A DNA stretch of 48,582 bases. Origin: Candidatus Copromonas faecavium (nom. illeg.). Its GTDB lineage: Bacteria; Bacillota; Clostridia; Lachnospirales; Lachnospiraceae. The position numbers were made by a program, and so were the translations under genes. The notes beneath the pieces are model-generated. The model made no database searches and had not been told where the DNA came from. It worked only from the letters and a program-made list of their open reading frames with translations. The stretch is taken from NCBI GenBank assembly GCA_018712915.1, contig DVGC01000015.1:1-48582 (forward strand). Direction: 5' to 3'. Below are positions 24,808-34,499 of this stretch, one piece after another; the stretch's first letter is position 1; every line of letters starts with the position of its first letter.

Positions 24808-26226
24808 ATGCTGTTTGCCGGAAAGAACAGGGAAAAAGGACGGTTAGAGGAAAGTGGAACGGAACAGGACACAGGGAGGGAAATGGGAAAGCGAACCGAT
24901 CACGCAATGAAAAAGGTGAGAAAAGGCGGGATTGCCTGCAGTGTTATTCTTCTTTTATGCTCATTGCTTTTTTTAACGGCATCGGTTTATGGCTTGTTTA
25001 GAGCCAGGGAGGAAACCAGGTTTCTTCAGACCAATGGGGAAGCGTTCGACCCGTTTTCCGGGGATGAGGAAGATGAAGCAGAAGTTCCTCTGAAATTTCT
25101 GACAGCCCAGGGTCTGACCTATGAATTTGCCGAGGACTTTAAGGGAACGGACCGGTACTATTTTGCATTTACGGAAACCGGAGAAATCCGTGTCGTGATT
25201 ATAAATGGAGAGCTGCCGGTACAATGTCAGGAGCTGGTGGATTTTCTGTTCCGCGAAGGACCTGGAAGCACACCGGAACCGGTGGTTCTTTCCGGAATGG
25301 CAGAGCCTATGGGGAAGGATATCCGCCAGTATGGGAGGGATGCGCTTTCCTATTTGCTGGGACAGACGTCGATGACGGAGGAAGAATTTTCCACAATTGT
25401 GGGAGATATGTGCCTGGATACTACCAGGCTGCCGGTGGCTGGGCAGGTGTTCCGGCTTTCTCTGGCGCTTCTTCTTACGGCGGTGATTTTATTTGCGGCC
25501 GGAATCAGTCTTTTTACCCGGCAGATGAGCCGGATAGGTCAGAGCCGGGAGCTCAGCTTGGGAGAAGCACAGCCGGAACCGGAAACAGGACAGAAGAGCT
25601 TCGGGGAAGAGCAGGCGGAATGGAACAGAGCACAGATGAAAGCAGAAGAAGTGCAGGCTGAACGGAGCGAAGAGCTGGAGAAGCCAGGAGCAGGACAGGC
25701 AGAACCGGAAGAACAGCGGACAGAACAGGAAATCCGGGCAGAGGCCGGGGACCGAAACAGAGAAGAGAAAGGTATGGGAGCGGGCCGCTTCCTGTGCGGC
25801 ATCCTGGGAGCTTTCCTGGGAGCATTGTGCGGTGCCGTTTTGTGGCTTCTGGTAAGTGCTTTTGGAATCATTGCGGGGCTTGCCGGCTTTGTTATGCTGC
25901 GCCTGACTCTGCTGGGGTACGAAAAGTGTTCCGGAAAGCTGGATAAAAAAGGAGCGGTGATTTGCCTCCTTCTGACGGCCATCATGATTCCGGCAGCCGA
26001 TTTGCTGGATTATTGGCTCGCCCTTTGCCGGGTCTATTTAAGCTATGATTTCAGTCCGGACACGATAGCTTTCGTGGCGGCCAATTTCGGAACGCTGATG
26101 ACGGAATTTGGCGCCTGGAGCGGCTTTGTGAGAGATCTGATTGTGGGACTTGTTCTCTCTGTCCTTGCCAGCTGGAATCTGATTCTGGCAGTTTTAAGGC
26201 GGAAGAAAACGGCAGCGAATCAGTAG
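24808..26226 (+). CDS. Unrecognised multi-helix membrane protein with Glu/Gln-rich insert
   Basis: A 472-residue protein I cannot assign to a family. After a charged N-terminus there is one membrane helix, a ~150-residue extracytoplasmic domain, a second helix (VFRLSLALLLTAVILFAAGI), a cytoplasmic low-complexity region rich in Glu, Gln and Ala of about 90 residues, and then four or so C-terminal helices. Start ATG 24808 follows GGGAGGG; ATG 24883 is an alternative. The stop is 23 bp before addB, so it may be expressed with the recombination genes, but nothing in the sequence shows a functional link. Confidence 0.75.
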   Translation: MLFAGKNREKGRLEESGTEQDTGREMGKRTDHAMKKVRKGGIACSVILLLCSLLFLTASVYGLFRAREETRFLQTNGEAFDPFSGDEEDEAEVPLKFLTAQGLTYEFAEDFKGTDRYYFAFTETGEIRVVIINGELPVQCQELVDFLFREGPGSTPEPVVLSGMAEPMGKDIRQYGRDALSYLLGQTSMTEEEFSTIVGDMCLDTTRLPVAGQVFRLSLALLLTAVILFAAGISLFTRQMSRIGQSRELSLGEAQPEPETGQKSFGEEQAEWNRAQMKAEEVQAERSEELEKPGAGQAEPEEQRTEQEIRAEAGDRNREEKGMGAGRFLCGILGAFLGALCGAVLWLLVSAFGIIAGLAGFVMLRLTLLGYEKCSGKLDKKGAVICLLLTAIMIPAADLLDYWLALCRVYLSYDFSPDTIAFVAANFGTLMTEFGAWSGFVRDLIVGLVLSVLASWNLILAVLRRKKTAANQ

Positions 26227-26249
26227 AACGGCAGAAAGGAAGGAAAGGA

Positions 26250-29200
26250 ATGTCTCTCAGACTGATCATCGGGGGCTCGGGAGCTGGAAAGACGGAGTTC
26301 CTTTATAAAAAAATCATCAAACAGTCCATGAACGAGCCGGAACAGCGGTTTTTTATCCTGGTTCCGGAACAGGCCACCATGCAGGCTCAGAAGGAGATTG
26401 TCCGCCTCCATCCCCGCCATGGTACCATGAACATCGATATTGTCAGCTTTGACCGGCTGGCTTACCGGATTTTTTCTGAGCTGTCCCTGCCTCAGCCGGA
26501 GGTCCTGGATGATACGGGAAAGACCATGATACTGAGAAAACTGGCGGGTGAAAAGCGGTCGGAGCTGGTTTTGTTTTCCGGGCAGTTAAACCGTCCCGGC
26601 TTTATTGATGAAATGAAATCCATGCTTTCCGAGCTTTATCAGTATGGGGCGACGCCGGACATGCTGAAGGAGCAGGCAAAAAAGGAAGGCGTAAGCAGGG
26701 TTTTGGCGGCCAAGCTTTCTGACATGGAAGTGGTATTCCGCGCATTCCGGGAGTTTACGAAGGAACGATATATTACCATGGAGGAGCTTCTGGATGTTCT
26801 TTGCCGGGTGGCCGGCCGTTCCAAGCTGCTGAAAGGCTGCACGCTGGCCCTGGACGGCTACACCGGTTTTACGCCGGTTCAGTATCGGCTGATTGAAATT
26901 CTTTTAAAGCTCTGCCGCAGGATGTATGTGACGGTGACGGCGACGGAGGCGTCTATGGTGTACGGGTCCGGGGACCAAACTGATCTGTTTGATATGAGCC
27001 GTACCATGACGGCCAAACTGAGAGAGTTAGCCATCCGCCAGGGAGTGGAGATCACTGAAGACATTGCATTTCCGGAACGCCCGCTGGTCCGGTTTCGGAA
27101 AAGCCCGGCGTTGGATGCGCTGGAACAGACTTTTTTCCGTTATCCTTACCGGCCGTTTTCAGGAGGGACTGACAGCTTAAGTCTGATTCAGGCAGAGACG
27201 CCGGCTGCCGAGGTGGGGATTGTGGCCAACTGCATCCTCCAGCTGGTAAAAAAGGAAGGCTGCCGGTACCGGGAGATTGCCCTGGTCTGCGGGGATTTGC
27301 CCGGATACGGGAAAGAAATTGCCCGTCAGTTTGAGGAAAACGGAATCCCCCTGTTTCTGGACCAGAAGCGGGACGTGTCGGAGAATCCGTTTATCCGCCT
27401 GGTTACCTGTATTCCGGAATTGCTCTGGAAGGGATTTGATTATGAAACCATGCTCCGCTATCTGCGAACAGGACTGGTGACAGAAGAACGGGAATGGATT
27501 GACCGCCTGGATTTATATGTGCGTGCGCTGGGAATCCGCGGATTTTCCAGATGGAGTGAGCCGTGGGAACGTACTTTTGAAGGCGGCGGACGGCTGAATC
27601 TGAAGGAATTGAATGAATTTAAGGAGAGCGTCCTTCTTCCGCTCCGGGTTCTTAAGGAGAAGGCCGGAGAGCGGGGGGCCACGGTCGGCACCATCACCAT
27701 GGCGATCACGGAGCTTTTGGAGACTCTGGAAGTGGAGAAGAAGCTAAAGGAGAGAAGCCTGGCGTTTACCAGGGCCGGAATGGACTGGGAGGCACGGGAA
27801 TACGGGGAAATTTACGGTCTGGTCATGGATTTGTTTTCCAGACTTTTTCATCTTCTGGGAGAGGAACCGGTGTCAAAACGGGAGTACCTGGAAATTTTAA
27901 AGGCGGGACTTTCGGAGCTTTCCGTGGGAATGATTCCCGCCAGCGCGGACCGGGTGGTAGCGGGTGATTTGCGCCGTACCAGGCTCGATCATATCCGGGC
28001 TCTGTTTTTCCTTGGAGTCAATGAAGGGGTGGTTCCCGGCGATTCCCATAAAAATGGCCTTCTGACCGAGCAGGAAAGGGAGCTGCTAAAGGAACATGAG
28101 ATGGAGCTGGCGCCGACGGCCAGGGAAGAGGGGTTCATGGAGCGGTTTTATCTGTATCTGATGATGACGAAACCGTCGGAGAAACTATGCCTGTCGTGGG
28201 CATCCTTATCGGCAGATGGAAAAACCATGCGCCCTTCCAGCCTCATTATGACCATGAAAAAGCGGTTCCCGGATATTCCGGTTTTAAACGGGGAGGCGTG
28301 CGTGGACCGGGAAATCAACCGGTGTGCCGCGAAGAAGGCGGTGATCCGCTGGCTGGAGGAGCCGGAAATGCTGATGCGGGAAGTCGGTTCGGAACATGAT
28401 AAAAACGGGGAGGAGAATGCATCTTCCCGGACAGGCACAGCCCCCGGGGCTCTGTACCGATGGCTTTCCAATGAGGGAGGACAGCGGGAGGCCATGGAGC
28501 AGCTGGCAAAGGCATGTACGTACTCCTATCAGGACCGGGGAATCGGCCGGGAGGCGGCCAGGGAGCTTTATGGTATGGTATTAAACGGCAGCGTTACCAG
28601 GATGGAGGGGTATGCGTCCTGTGCCTATGCCCATTTTCTAAATCATGGCCTGGAACTGAAAAAACGGCAGGAGTATGAGCTGGATCTGTCCGATATGGGA
28701 AATCTGTTCCACCGGACCATTGACCTGTTCTTTCAGGAAGTGCGGTCATCCGGCGGAGATTTTACGTCCATCGGGGAAACGGAACGGAAACGGCTGGTCC
28801 GTGCCTGCGTGGAACAGGTGGCAGGCGAATACCGGAATACGATTATGAAAAGCTCGGCGAGAAATGCTTATCTGGAAAAAAAGGTGGAGCGGATTGCAGA
28901 CCGGACCATCCGTGCCCTGATTTATCAGCTGAAAAAGGGAGATTTTGTACCGGAGGCCTTCGAGGTGGACGTCAGCTCCCGGATTCCTCTGCGGGGTGGC
29001 CATGCTCTGAATTTACGGGGGCGCATCGACCGGATGGATGTCCTGGAGGAAAAGGACAAAATTTATGTAAAAATCATGGATTATAAATCCGGAAGCACGT
29101 CCTTTGACCTGTCCCTTCTTTATCATGGCCTTCAGCTCCAGCTGGTGGTGTACATGGATGCGGCGCTGGCGATGGAGCAGCGGCGTCACCCGGGAAAGGA

Positions 29201-29927
29201 GGCAGTTCCCGCCGGAATCTTTTATTATCATATTGATGATCCGGTTCTGGAGCGGAAAGAAGAGATGACCGATGAAGAGATCGAGGCAGGGATTCAGAAA
29301 AAACTGCGGATGAATGGACTTGTCAACAGCAGCCTGGAGGTGATCCGGCACATGGACCGGGAAATTGAAAAGGAGTCAGATGTCATTCCGGTCGCCATGA
29401 AGGACGGCCTGATTCAGGAGGCCAAATCCTCCGTGGCCGGAGGCGAACGGTTTTCCCACCTGACGGCGTTCGTGCGCCGCAGACTGGAGCAGATGGGGGA
29501 GGAGATTCTGGATGGGACGGTTTCTGTTTCTCCCTATAAGCAGGGAAGCCGGACGGCCTGCGATTACTGCCCTTATCACAGCGTGTGCGGGTTTGAGTTA
29601 AAGACAGACGGATTCGGATTCCGGCGTTTCCGCCCGATGACAGCCGAGGAAATCTGGAAAGAGATCGAGGCGAAAGAGGATGAGCCGGAAGAAGCGGCAG
29701 AAAAAGAAAACAAAAAAGAAGCAGAGAAAGAGAACGAAAAAGCGAAAGAAAAAGGAACGGAAGAAGAGACAGAAAAAGCGAAAGAAAAAGAAACAGAAAA
29801 AGCAGAAGAGAAGACGGGAATGAAAGAAAAGGGAAGGACAGGCGGCAAAAAGAAACCGGGAATGACGGAAGGAGGGGAAGCGGATGGCGGCCATGACATG
29901 GACGAAGGAACAGCAGGAGGTCATTGA
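26250..29927 (+). CDS. addB: AddB subunit of the AddAB helicase-nuclease
   Basis: A 1225-residue subunit of the RecBCD-like enzyme that resects double-strand breaks and starts RecA loading at Chi sites. Walker A GGSGAGKT lies at 8-15. A nuclease domain closes the protein with DYKSG in its core and the four cysteines of the iron-sulfur staple: C791, C1104, C1107 and C1113. Beyond the family's usual end a tail of about 80 residues, almost only Lys, Glu, Thr and Gly, has been added; it contains a duplicated 12-residue unit. The start follows AAGGAAAGGA. The last 44 bp overlap addA, ensuring coupled translation. Confidence 0.95.
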   Translation: MSLRLIIGGSGAGKTEFLYKKIIKQSMNEPEQRFFILVPEQATMQAQKEIVRLHPRHGTMNIDIVSFDRLAYRIFSELSLPQPEVLDDTGKTMILRKLAGEKRSELVLFSGQLNRPGFIDEMKSMLSELYQYGATPDMLKEQAKKEGVSRVLAAKLSDMEVVFRAFREFTKERYITMEELLDVLCRVAGRSKLLKGCTLALDGYTGFTPVQYRLIEILLKLCRRMYVTVTATEASMVYGSGDQTDLFDMSRTMTAKLRELAIRQGVEITEDIAFPERPLVRFRKSPALDALEQTFFRYPYRPFSGGTDSLSLIQAETPAAEVGIVANCILQLVKKEGCRYREIALVCGDLPGYGKEIARQFEENGIPLFLDQKRDVSENPFIRLVTCIPELLWKGFDYETMLRYLRTGLVTEEREWIDRLDLYVRALGIRGFSRWSEPWERTFEGGGRLNLKELNEFKESVLLPLRVLKEKAGERGATVGTITMAITELLETLEVEKKLKERSLAFTRAGMDWEAREYGEIYGLVMDLFSRLFHLLGEEPVSKREYLEILKAGLSELSVGMIPASADRVVAGDLRRTRLDHIRALFFLGVNEGVVPGDSHKNGLLTEQERELLKEHEMELAPTAREEGFMERFYLYLMMTKPSEKLCLSWASLSADGKTMRPSSLIMTMKKRFPDIPVLNGEACVDREINRCAAKKAVIRWLEEPEMLMREVGSEHDKNGEENASSRTGTAPGALYRWLSNEGGQREAMEQLAKACTYSYQDRGIGREAARELYGMVLNGSVTRMEGYASCAYAHFLNHGLELKKRQEYELDLSDMGNLFHRTIDLFFQEVRSSGGDFTSIGETERKRLVRACVEQVAGEYRNTIMKSSARNAYLEKKVERIADRTIRALIYQLKKGDFVPEAFEVDVSSRIPLRGGHALNLRGRIDRMDVLEEKDKIYVKIMDYKSGSTSFDLSLLYHGLQLQLVVYMDAALAMEQRRHPGKEAVPAGIFYYHIDDPVLERKEEMTDEEIEAGIQKKLRMNGLVNSSLEVIRHMDREIEKESDVIPVAMKDGLIQEAKSSVAGGERFSHLTAFVRRRLEQMGEEILDGTVSVSPYKQGSRTACDYCPYHSVCGFELKTDGFGFRRFRPMTAEEIWKEIEAKEDEPEEAAEKENKKEAEKENEKAKEKGTEEETEKAKEKETEKAEEKTGMKEKGRTGGKKKPGMTEGGEADGGHDMDEGTAGGH
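29736..29790 (+). repeat. 36-bp duplication in the purine-rich tail of addB
   Basis: A 19-base segment starting GAAAAAGCG recurs unchanged at 29736-29754 and 29772-29790, a 36-bp (12-codon) period inside an almost pure A/G stretch (about 29680-29830). It encodes the Lys/Glu-rich AddB tail and keeps the reading frame. Confidence 0.8.
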
Positions 29928-32900
29928 GACCAGAGGCTGCAGCCTTCTGGTATCGGCGGCGGCCGGCAGCGGAAAGACGGCGGTTCTGGTGGAACGGATC
30001 ATCCGGATGATTACGGATGAGGCACATCCTGTGGACATGGACCGCCTTCTGGTGATGACCTTTACCAATGCGGCGGCGGCGGAAATGCGGGAACGAATCG
30101 GTGATGCTCTGGAAAAACGGCTGGAAGAGAATCCGGGGGATAAGAACCTGGAACGCCAGTCCATGCTTCTTACGCATGCAAAAATCACCACCATCGACAG
30201 CTTCTGCCTGGGACTTTTGCGGGAACACTTTCATGAGCTTTCCATCGACCCCGGATTCCGGGTGGCGGACGAGGGCGAGCTTCTGCTCCTTCAGGCAGAC
30301 GTGATGAAGGAGCTTCTGGAAGCGGCCTATGAAAAGGCGGATCCGGAGTTCCTTCATTTTGTGGACTGCTATGCGTCAGGCCGGACGGACGGAGGGCTGG
30401 AGGATTATATCCTACAGGTCTGGAGGTTTGCCCAGAGCAATCCCTGGCCAAAGGAGTGGATGGAGGCCTGCCGAAAGGAGCTTTCAGAAAGCACCCTTGG
30501 GACGGATGAGGGATTTGAACAGACGGAATGGATGAAGTTTCTGATTCATGATGTCCATGTACAGGCGGAGGAATGGAGGGAGCAGCTTTCCCAGGCGGCG
30601 GAAATTGCCGGGGAGGAGGATGGTCCACAGGGATACCTTCCGATGCTGATGGAGGATATCCGTGCCATGGAGCAGCTGATGGAGGCAGAAACCTACCGGG
30701 ATATCTGCCGGTGTCTGGAAGCGCCCATGTTCGGTCGTCTGGCAGCAGCCAGAAAGAAGGAGATTGATCCGGAGAAAAAAGAACTGGCAGCGGCACTGAG
30801 AAACCAGGCCAAGGACGGCGTTAAAAAGATGAAGGCCCTTTATCTTCCTGCCTCCCCCGAGGCGATTTTTTCTGATATGGCAGAGGCGGCCGGCCCGGTT
30901 CTGGTGCTTCTTCATCTGGCGGAGGAGTTCTCCAGGCGGTTTCAGGAGGCCAAGGAAGAGAAAAATCTGGTGGATTTTAATGATCTGGAGCATTTTGCAC
31001 TGAAAATTCTTACGGGGGGCAGCGCAGATCATGCCCCGGGCCCGGCGGCAGATGAGCTGGCGTCTTTTTATGAGGAAATCCTGGTGGACGAGTATCAGGA
31101 CAGCAACCAGGTTCAGGAGGCGCTGATTCAATGTATCTCCAGGGAACGGTTCGGCACGCCCAACGTGTTCATGGTAGGAGACGTCAAGCAGAGTATCTAT
31201 AAATTCCGTCTGGCCAAGCCAGAGCTGTTTATGGAAAAATATGAATCTTATTCTGTGGGAGAGGGAAGTCACAGAAAGATTGAGCTTCATAAAAATTTCC
31301 GCAGCCGTCCGCAGGTACTGGAAAGTATTAACGGAGTTTTCTACCGGATTATGACGAAGCCTCTGGGAAGCATCCGCTACACGGAGGACGCGGCCCTTTA
31401 TCCCGGCGCAGATTTCCCTCCGCTTCAGAAGGAAGTGTGGGGAAAAACAGAGCTTTTGCTGTTAAATACAGGCGACAGCCTGTTCCAGTCCATGGATGAG
31501 GACCGGGCCGATTATACGGCGAAAGAGGCAGAGGCCAGGCTTATCGGGATGAAGATCCGGGAGCTGACCGATCCGGAAACGGGGATGAAAATCTGGAACG
31601 GAAAAACGGGGGAGTATGAGCCACTGCGAAAAAAGGATGTTGTGATTTTACTGCGCAGCTTAAGCGGATGGACAGAGGAATTTTTAAGTGTCCTCGGCTC
31701 CATGGGAATCGAGGCCTGTGCCGACTCCAGAACCGGTTATTTTACGGCGGTGGAAGTAGAAACGGTATTAAATCTCCTGGCTGTCATCGATAACCCCTGT
31801 CAGGACATTCCGCTGTGCGGCGTGCTCCGTTCCCCCATCGGCGGCCTTACAGACCGGGAACTGGCGGTGATGATGGCGGCATATAAAAAGAATCCGGAAA
31901 AGGGCCAGGATACCGGTTTTTACGGAGCCGTCAAGAGCTATCTGGAGCGGGGCGATGACACGGGAAACGATGAAATTTACCGGAAGCTTTCTTCCTTTAT
32001 GGAGCTCCTTCGGGAACTGCGCAGGGAAGCGGAATATCTCCCGGTTTACTGGCTTTTGTACCGGATTTTTGAGAAAACCGGATATTATGATTATGTATCA
32101 GTGATGCCGGCAGGCCGCGTGCGGCAGGCTAATCTTGATATGCTGGTGGAGAAGGCGGCAGCTTTTTCCAAGACCAGCTATCAGGGCCTTTTTGACTTTA
32201 TCCGATATATTGAGAAGCTGAAGAAATACAACACGGATTTCGGAGAGGCCAGAGGGCTGGGAGATGAGGATGATGTGGTTCGTCTGATGAGCATTCACAA
32301 AAGCAAAGGACTGGAATTTCCCGTGGTGTTCTTGGCCGGAGGAGGAAAGGCCTTCAACCGGCAGGATACCAGAGGAAAAATCCTGATTGATGAAACCCTT
32401 GGTGTGGCTGCCGATTACTTCGATCCCCAGAAACGGGTGAAGGCGGTGACGTTAAAAAAGAATGTTCTGGGAAGAAGACTGGGCCTGGAAAGCCTGGGAG
32501 AGGAACTGAGGATCCTGTATGTGGCCATGACCAGGGCAAAAGAAAAGCTGATTATCACGGCGGCGGATCGCTACCTGGAAAACCGGCTGGAAAAATGGGG
32601 CAGGCTTTCTTTGTCAGGAGGAAAGGAACAGGGACTTCCCTTTACGGTGTTAAGTTCGGCCTCCTCTTACCTGGACTGGCTTCTTATGGCAGCAGGAGAC
32701 GATAAGAAATTGCTGGACATCAGGGAGGTTCCTGTGGCCAGGCTTTTATGGGAGGAGGAACGAAACCAGCTGGAAAAGTCGTCGGTGGGAGCTTTCCTTC
32801 AGACGCTGCGTTCCGAAACGGGGGCGAAGGTCTCCGACCTGATTGCAAAGGCTTATCCTCATGAGGCGGATGTATCCCTGCACGTAAAAATGTCCGTATC

Positions 32901-33543
32901 AGAGCTAAAGGAGCGGGGGCAGTTTACGGATGACGGGGAAAGTGATTTTCTGCCCACTCTGCCTGATTTTATGAAAGAGGGGCAACAGACGCCAAAGGAC
33001 GGCGCGGCCGGAGGCGTGTTCCGCGGAACGGCCTATCACCGGATTCTGGAGCTTCTTTCTTTCCGGAATGTCCAGACGGACACGGATTTGGAACAGGAAA
33101 TGGAGCGGATACGTGGGGAGCAGATGATAGATGAGAAAGCATTTTCTGTGATTTCTCAGAAAACTCTGGAACAGTTTTTCCGCTCCGAAACGGCAAAACG
33201 GATGATCGAGGCCGACTGCTGCGGAAAGCTTCATAAGGAAAGTCAGTTTGTTATGGGGATTCCGGCATATGAGATGGATGAGGCCGATTCCGGGGAGCCG
33301 GTTCTGATTCAGGGAATCATCGACGCGTGGTTTGAAGAAGAGGATGGGGTCGTTCTTGTGGACTACAAGACGGACAGGATTCAGAAAGGACAGGAGGCGG
33401 TCCTTTTGGAACGGTACCGCCTCCAGATGATTTATTATGCCAGGGCACTGCTCCAGATTACCGGAAAGCGGGTCAAGGAAGCAATCATCTATTCTCTGGC
33501 TTTGCAGAAGGAAATTCCGGTGCCTATTCAGCCGCAAGAATGA
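29884..33543 (+). CDS. addA: AddA subunit of the AddAB helicase-nuclease
   Basis: A 1219-residue UvrD-like helicase fused to a RecB-family nuclease. Walker A AAAGSGKT is at 25-32, Walker B DEYQDSN starts at D402, the helicase motif VRLMSIHKSKGLEFPVVF lies in the second half, and the nuclease core LVDYKTD has Asp1160 and Lys1162. Length is normal. The start ATG 29884 follows GGAGGGG inside addB. The 3' end overlaps the convergent gene on the other strand by 20 bp. Confidence 0.97.
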   Translation: MAAMTWTKEQQEVIETRGCSLLVSAAAGSGKTAVLVERIIRMITDEAHPVDMDRLLVMTFTNAAAAEMRERIGDALEKRLEENPGDKNLERQSMLLTHAKITTIDSFCLGLLREHFHELSIDPGFRVADEGELLLLQADVMKELLEAAYEKADPEFLHFVDCYASGRTDGGLEDYILQVWRFAQSNPWPKEWMEACRKELSESTLGTDEGFEQTEWMKFLIHDVHVQAEEWREQLSQAAEIAGEEDGPQGYLPMLMEDIRAMEQLMEAETYRDICRCLEAPMFGRLAAARKKEIDPEKKELAAALRNQAKDGVKKMKALYLPASPEAIFSDMAEAAGPVLVLLHLAEEFSRRFQEAKEEKNLVDFNDLEHFALKILTGGSADHAPGPAADELASFYEEILVDEYQDSNQVQEALIQCISRERFGTPNVFMVGDVKQSIYKFRLAKPELFMEKYESYSVGEGSHRKIELHKNFRSRPQVLESINGVFYRIMTKPLGSIRYTEDAALYPGADFPPLQKEVWGKTELLLLNTGDSLFQSMDEDRADYTAKEAEARLIGMKIRELTDPETGMKIWNGKTGEYEPLRKKDVVILLRSLSGWTEEFLSVLGSMGIEACADSRTGYFTAVEVETVLNLLAVIDNPCQDIPLCGVLRSPIGGLTDRELAVMMAAYKKNPEKGQDTGFYGAVKSYLERGDDTGNDEIYRKLSSFMELLRELRREAEYLPVYWLLYRIFEKTGYYDYVSVMPAGRVRQANLDMLVEKAAAFSKTSYQGLFDFIRYIEKLKKYNTDFGEARGLGDEDDVVRLMSIHKSKGLEFPVVFLAGGGKAFNRQDTRGKILIDETLGVAADYFDPQKRVKAVTLKKNVLGRRLGLESLGEELRILYVAMTRAKEKLIITAADRYLENRLEKWGRLSLSGGKEQGLPFTVLSSASSYLDWLLMAAGDDKKLLDIREVPVARLLWEEERNQLEKSSVGAFLQTLRSETGAKVSDLIAKAYPHEADVSLHVKMSVSELKERGQFTDDGESDFLPTLPDFMKEGQQTPKDGAAGGVFRGTAYHRILELLSFRNVQTDTDLEQEMERIRGEQMIDEKAFSVISQKTLEQFFRSETAKRMIEADCCGKLHKESQFVMGIPAYEMDEADSGEPVLIQGIIDAWFEEEDGVVLVDYKTDRIQKGQEAVLLERYRLQMIYYARALLQITGKRVKEAIIYSLALQKEIPVPIQPQE

Positions 33544-34147
33544 GTTCCTTCGCGTAAGGAAGGGTTTCAATCCAGCGGCAGAAGGTGTGCCATTCCTCAA
33601 GCTTGTGTGCCTTTCTGGCAAAATAGATGTTAATCAGGGTTTCGTAGTTTAAGGTGCAGGTACGCATCTGGTTGTAGCTGGAGGGCAGCAGCTGAATCAG
33701 ATCGTACCAGTCTTCCTTCTGTTTCCCCTGCTCCATGTACTTTTTGCGGATCTGTTCCAGCCGCTGGACGACGGTTTCCATAAACTCAAGCGTTTCCGGC
33801 GTCATGTGGTCATGGCTGAAATCATCCATCTCGAAGGGCTTGGAATGGATCTTATGCATGGTGCTGGTGGAATTGGCCACGGTGGCAATTTTATACGTAT
33901 CATATTCCTTCCACCAGTAAATGGGGGCGGTAATATCGACGGATACGAAAATCTGCCGGACAAACTTGCGGTGATCGCTTCCTGCTTTCCTGAGGCGGAC
34001 TGCCAGATCCAGATCATTGGGGCCCAGTCTGTAGTTTCCATCTTCGTCATAATAGCTGTCCATCCGGTTCCAGCTGTTCATGGGGTTTCTTGCGCCGCGG
34101 ATGGCATTTTCCAGATTCATAACGCTTGTGCGTTCCAGTTTTATCAT
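33524..34147 (-). CDS. Conserved hypothetical protein, possibly ThyX-like
   Basis: A 207-residue soluble protein without membrane segments. The segment RQIFVSVDITAPIYWW, then DTYK and NSTSTMH, is arranged somewhat like the substrate loop of flavin-dependent thymidylate synthases (RHR...S...S.RY), but the exact ThyX motif is absent, so that assignment is tentative. The frame is open further upstream, but ATG 34147 follows GGAG and begins a coherent protein; the upstream part looks non-coding. A minus-strand TATAAT lies at 34281-34286. Its last 20 bp are shared, in antisense, with the end of addA. Confidence 0.75.
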   Translation of the reverse strand: MIKLERTSVMNLENAIRGARNPMNSWNRMDSYYDEDGNYRLGPNDLDLAVRLRKAGSDHRKFVRQIFVSVDITAPIYWWKEYDTYKIATVANSTSTMHKIHSKPFEMDDFSHDHMTPETLEFMETVVQRLEQIRKKYMEQGKQKEDWYDLIQLLPSSYNQMRTCTLNYETLINIYFARKAHKLEEWHTFCRWIETLPYAKELILAAE

Positions 34148-34312
34148 AAATGAAGTCTCCTCTCTGTGTGATCGGATGATCCTGTGCAGCATGGCCGGAC
34201 GGGGCCTTTTCCGGCTCGGTTTGTCGTATGGGAGATATCGGATACCCGTATTCCCGCTGTCCCGGACGGCGGCTAGGAACATTATACACGGAAGAAAAAT
34301 ATAAGAAAAGTA

Positions 34313-34341
34313 TTGACATTTCCCCATATTTGTTGGATAAT
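34313..34341 (+). promoter_or_regulatory. Promoter of the CNNM/CorC-type gene leader
   Basis: TTGACA (34313-34318), a 17-bp spacer and GATAAT (34336-34341) form a near-consensus promoter. It lies about 315 bases before the first downstream start codon, implying a long untranslated leader. Confidence 0.8.
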
Positions 34342-34387
34342 AAAAACCAGATTCAAAAATCACAGGCAACAAAGAAAGGAATGTGCA

Positions 34388-34499
34388 GTCAGTATGGACA
34401 GCGACGGCAGTAGCGACACTGACCCGAACTATTTGAATAAACACAATGTTTTACAGGCGCAGTCTGTCCTCAGAGAAGGATAAATCTGGGCCTGTTTTT
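34388..34499 (+). promoter_or_regulatory. Structured leader with internal terminator; candidate riboswitch or attenuator
   Basis: GTCAGT (34388-34393) pairs with ACTGAC (34418-34423) to close an upstream hairpin. A terminator follows: ACAGGC/GCCTGT (34453-34458, 34490-34495), with inner CAG/CTG and TCCT/AGGA pairs and then a T-run. GGACAG (34396-34401) inside the first hairpin is complementary to CTGTCC (34464-34469) in the terminator, so the two folds compete. Further hairpins occur downstream: GTCCATG/CATGGAC (34537-34558) and GAATTTC/GAAATTC (34574-34592). I could not match it to a known riboswitch class. Confidence 0.55.

Noticed and set aside
29383..30357. 324-codon minus-strand frame across the addB-addA junction
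   Set aside because: It is the mirror of Lys/Glu-rich and helicase codons; its Phe/Leu/Ser-rich translation has no family motifs or ribosome binding site.
34147..34444. N-terminal extension of the ThyX-like protein to 34444
   Set aside because: The extension runs through the divergent promoters, has no family-like sequence, and ATG 34147 has a good ribosome binding site.
34388..34499. c-di-GMP (GEMM) or M-box riboswitch
   Set aside because: A CACAGGCAAC string upstream hints at GEMM but the rest of its conserved core is absent, and M-box consensus segments are not seen.
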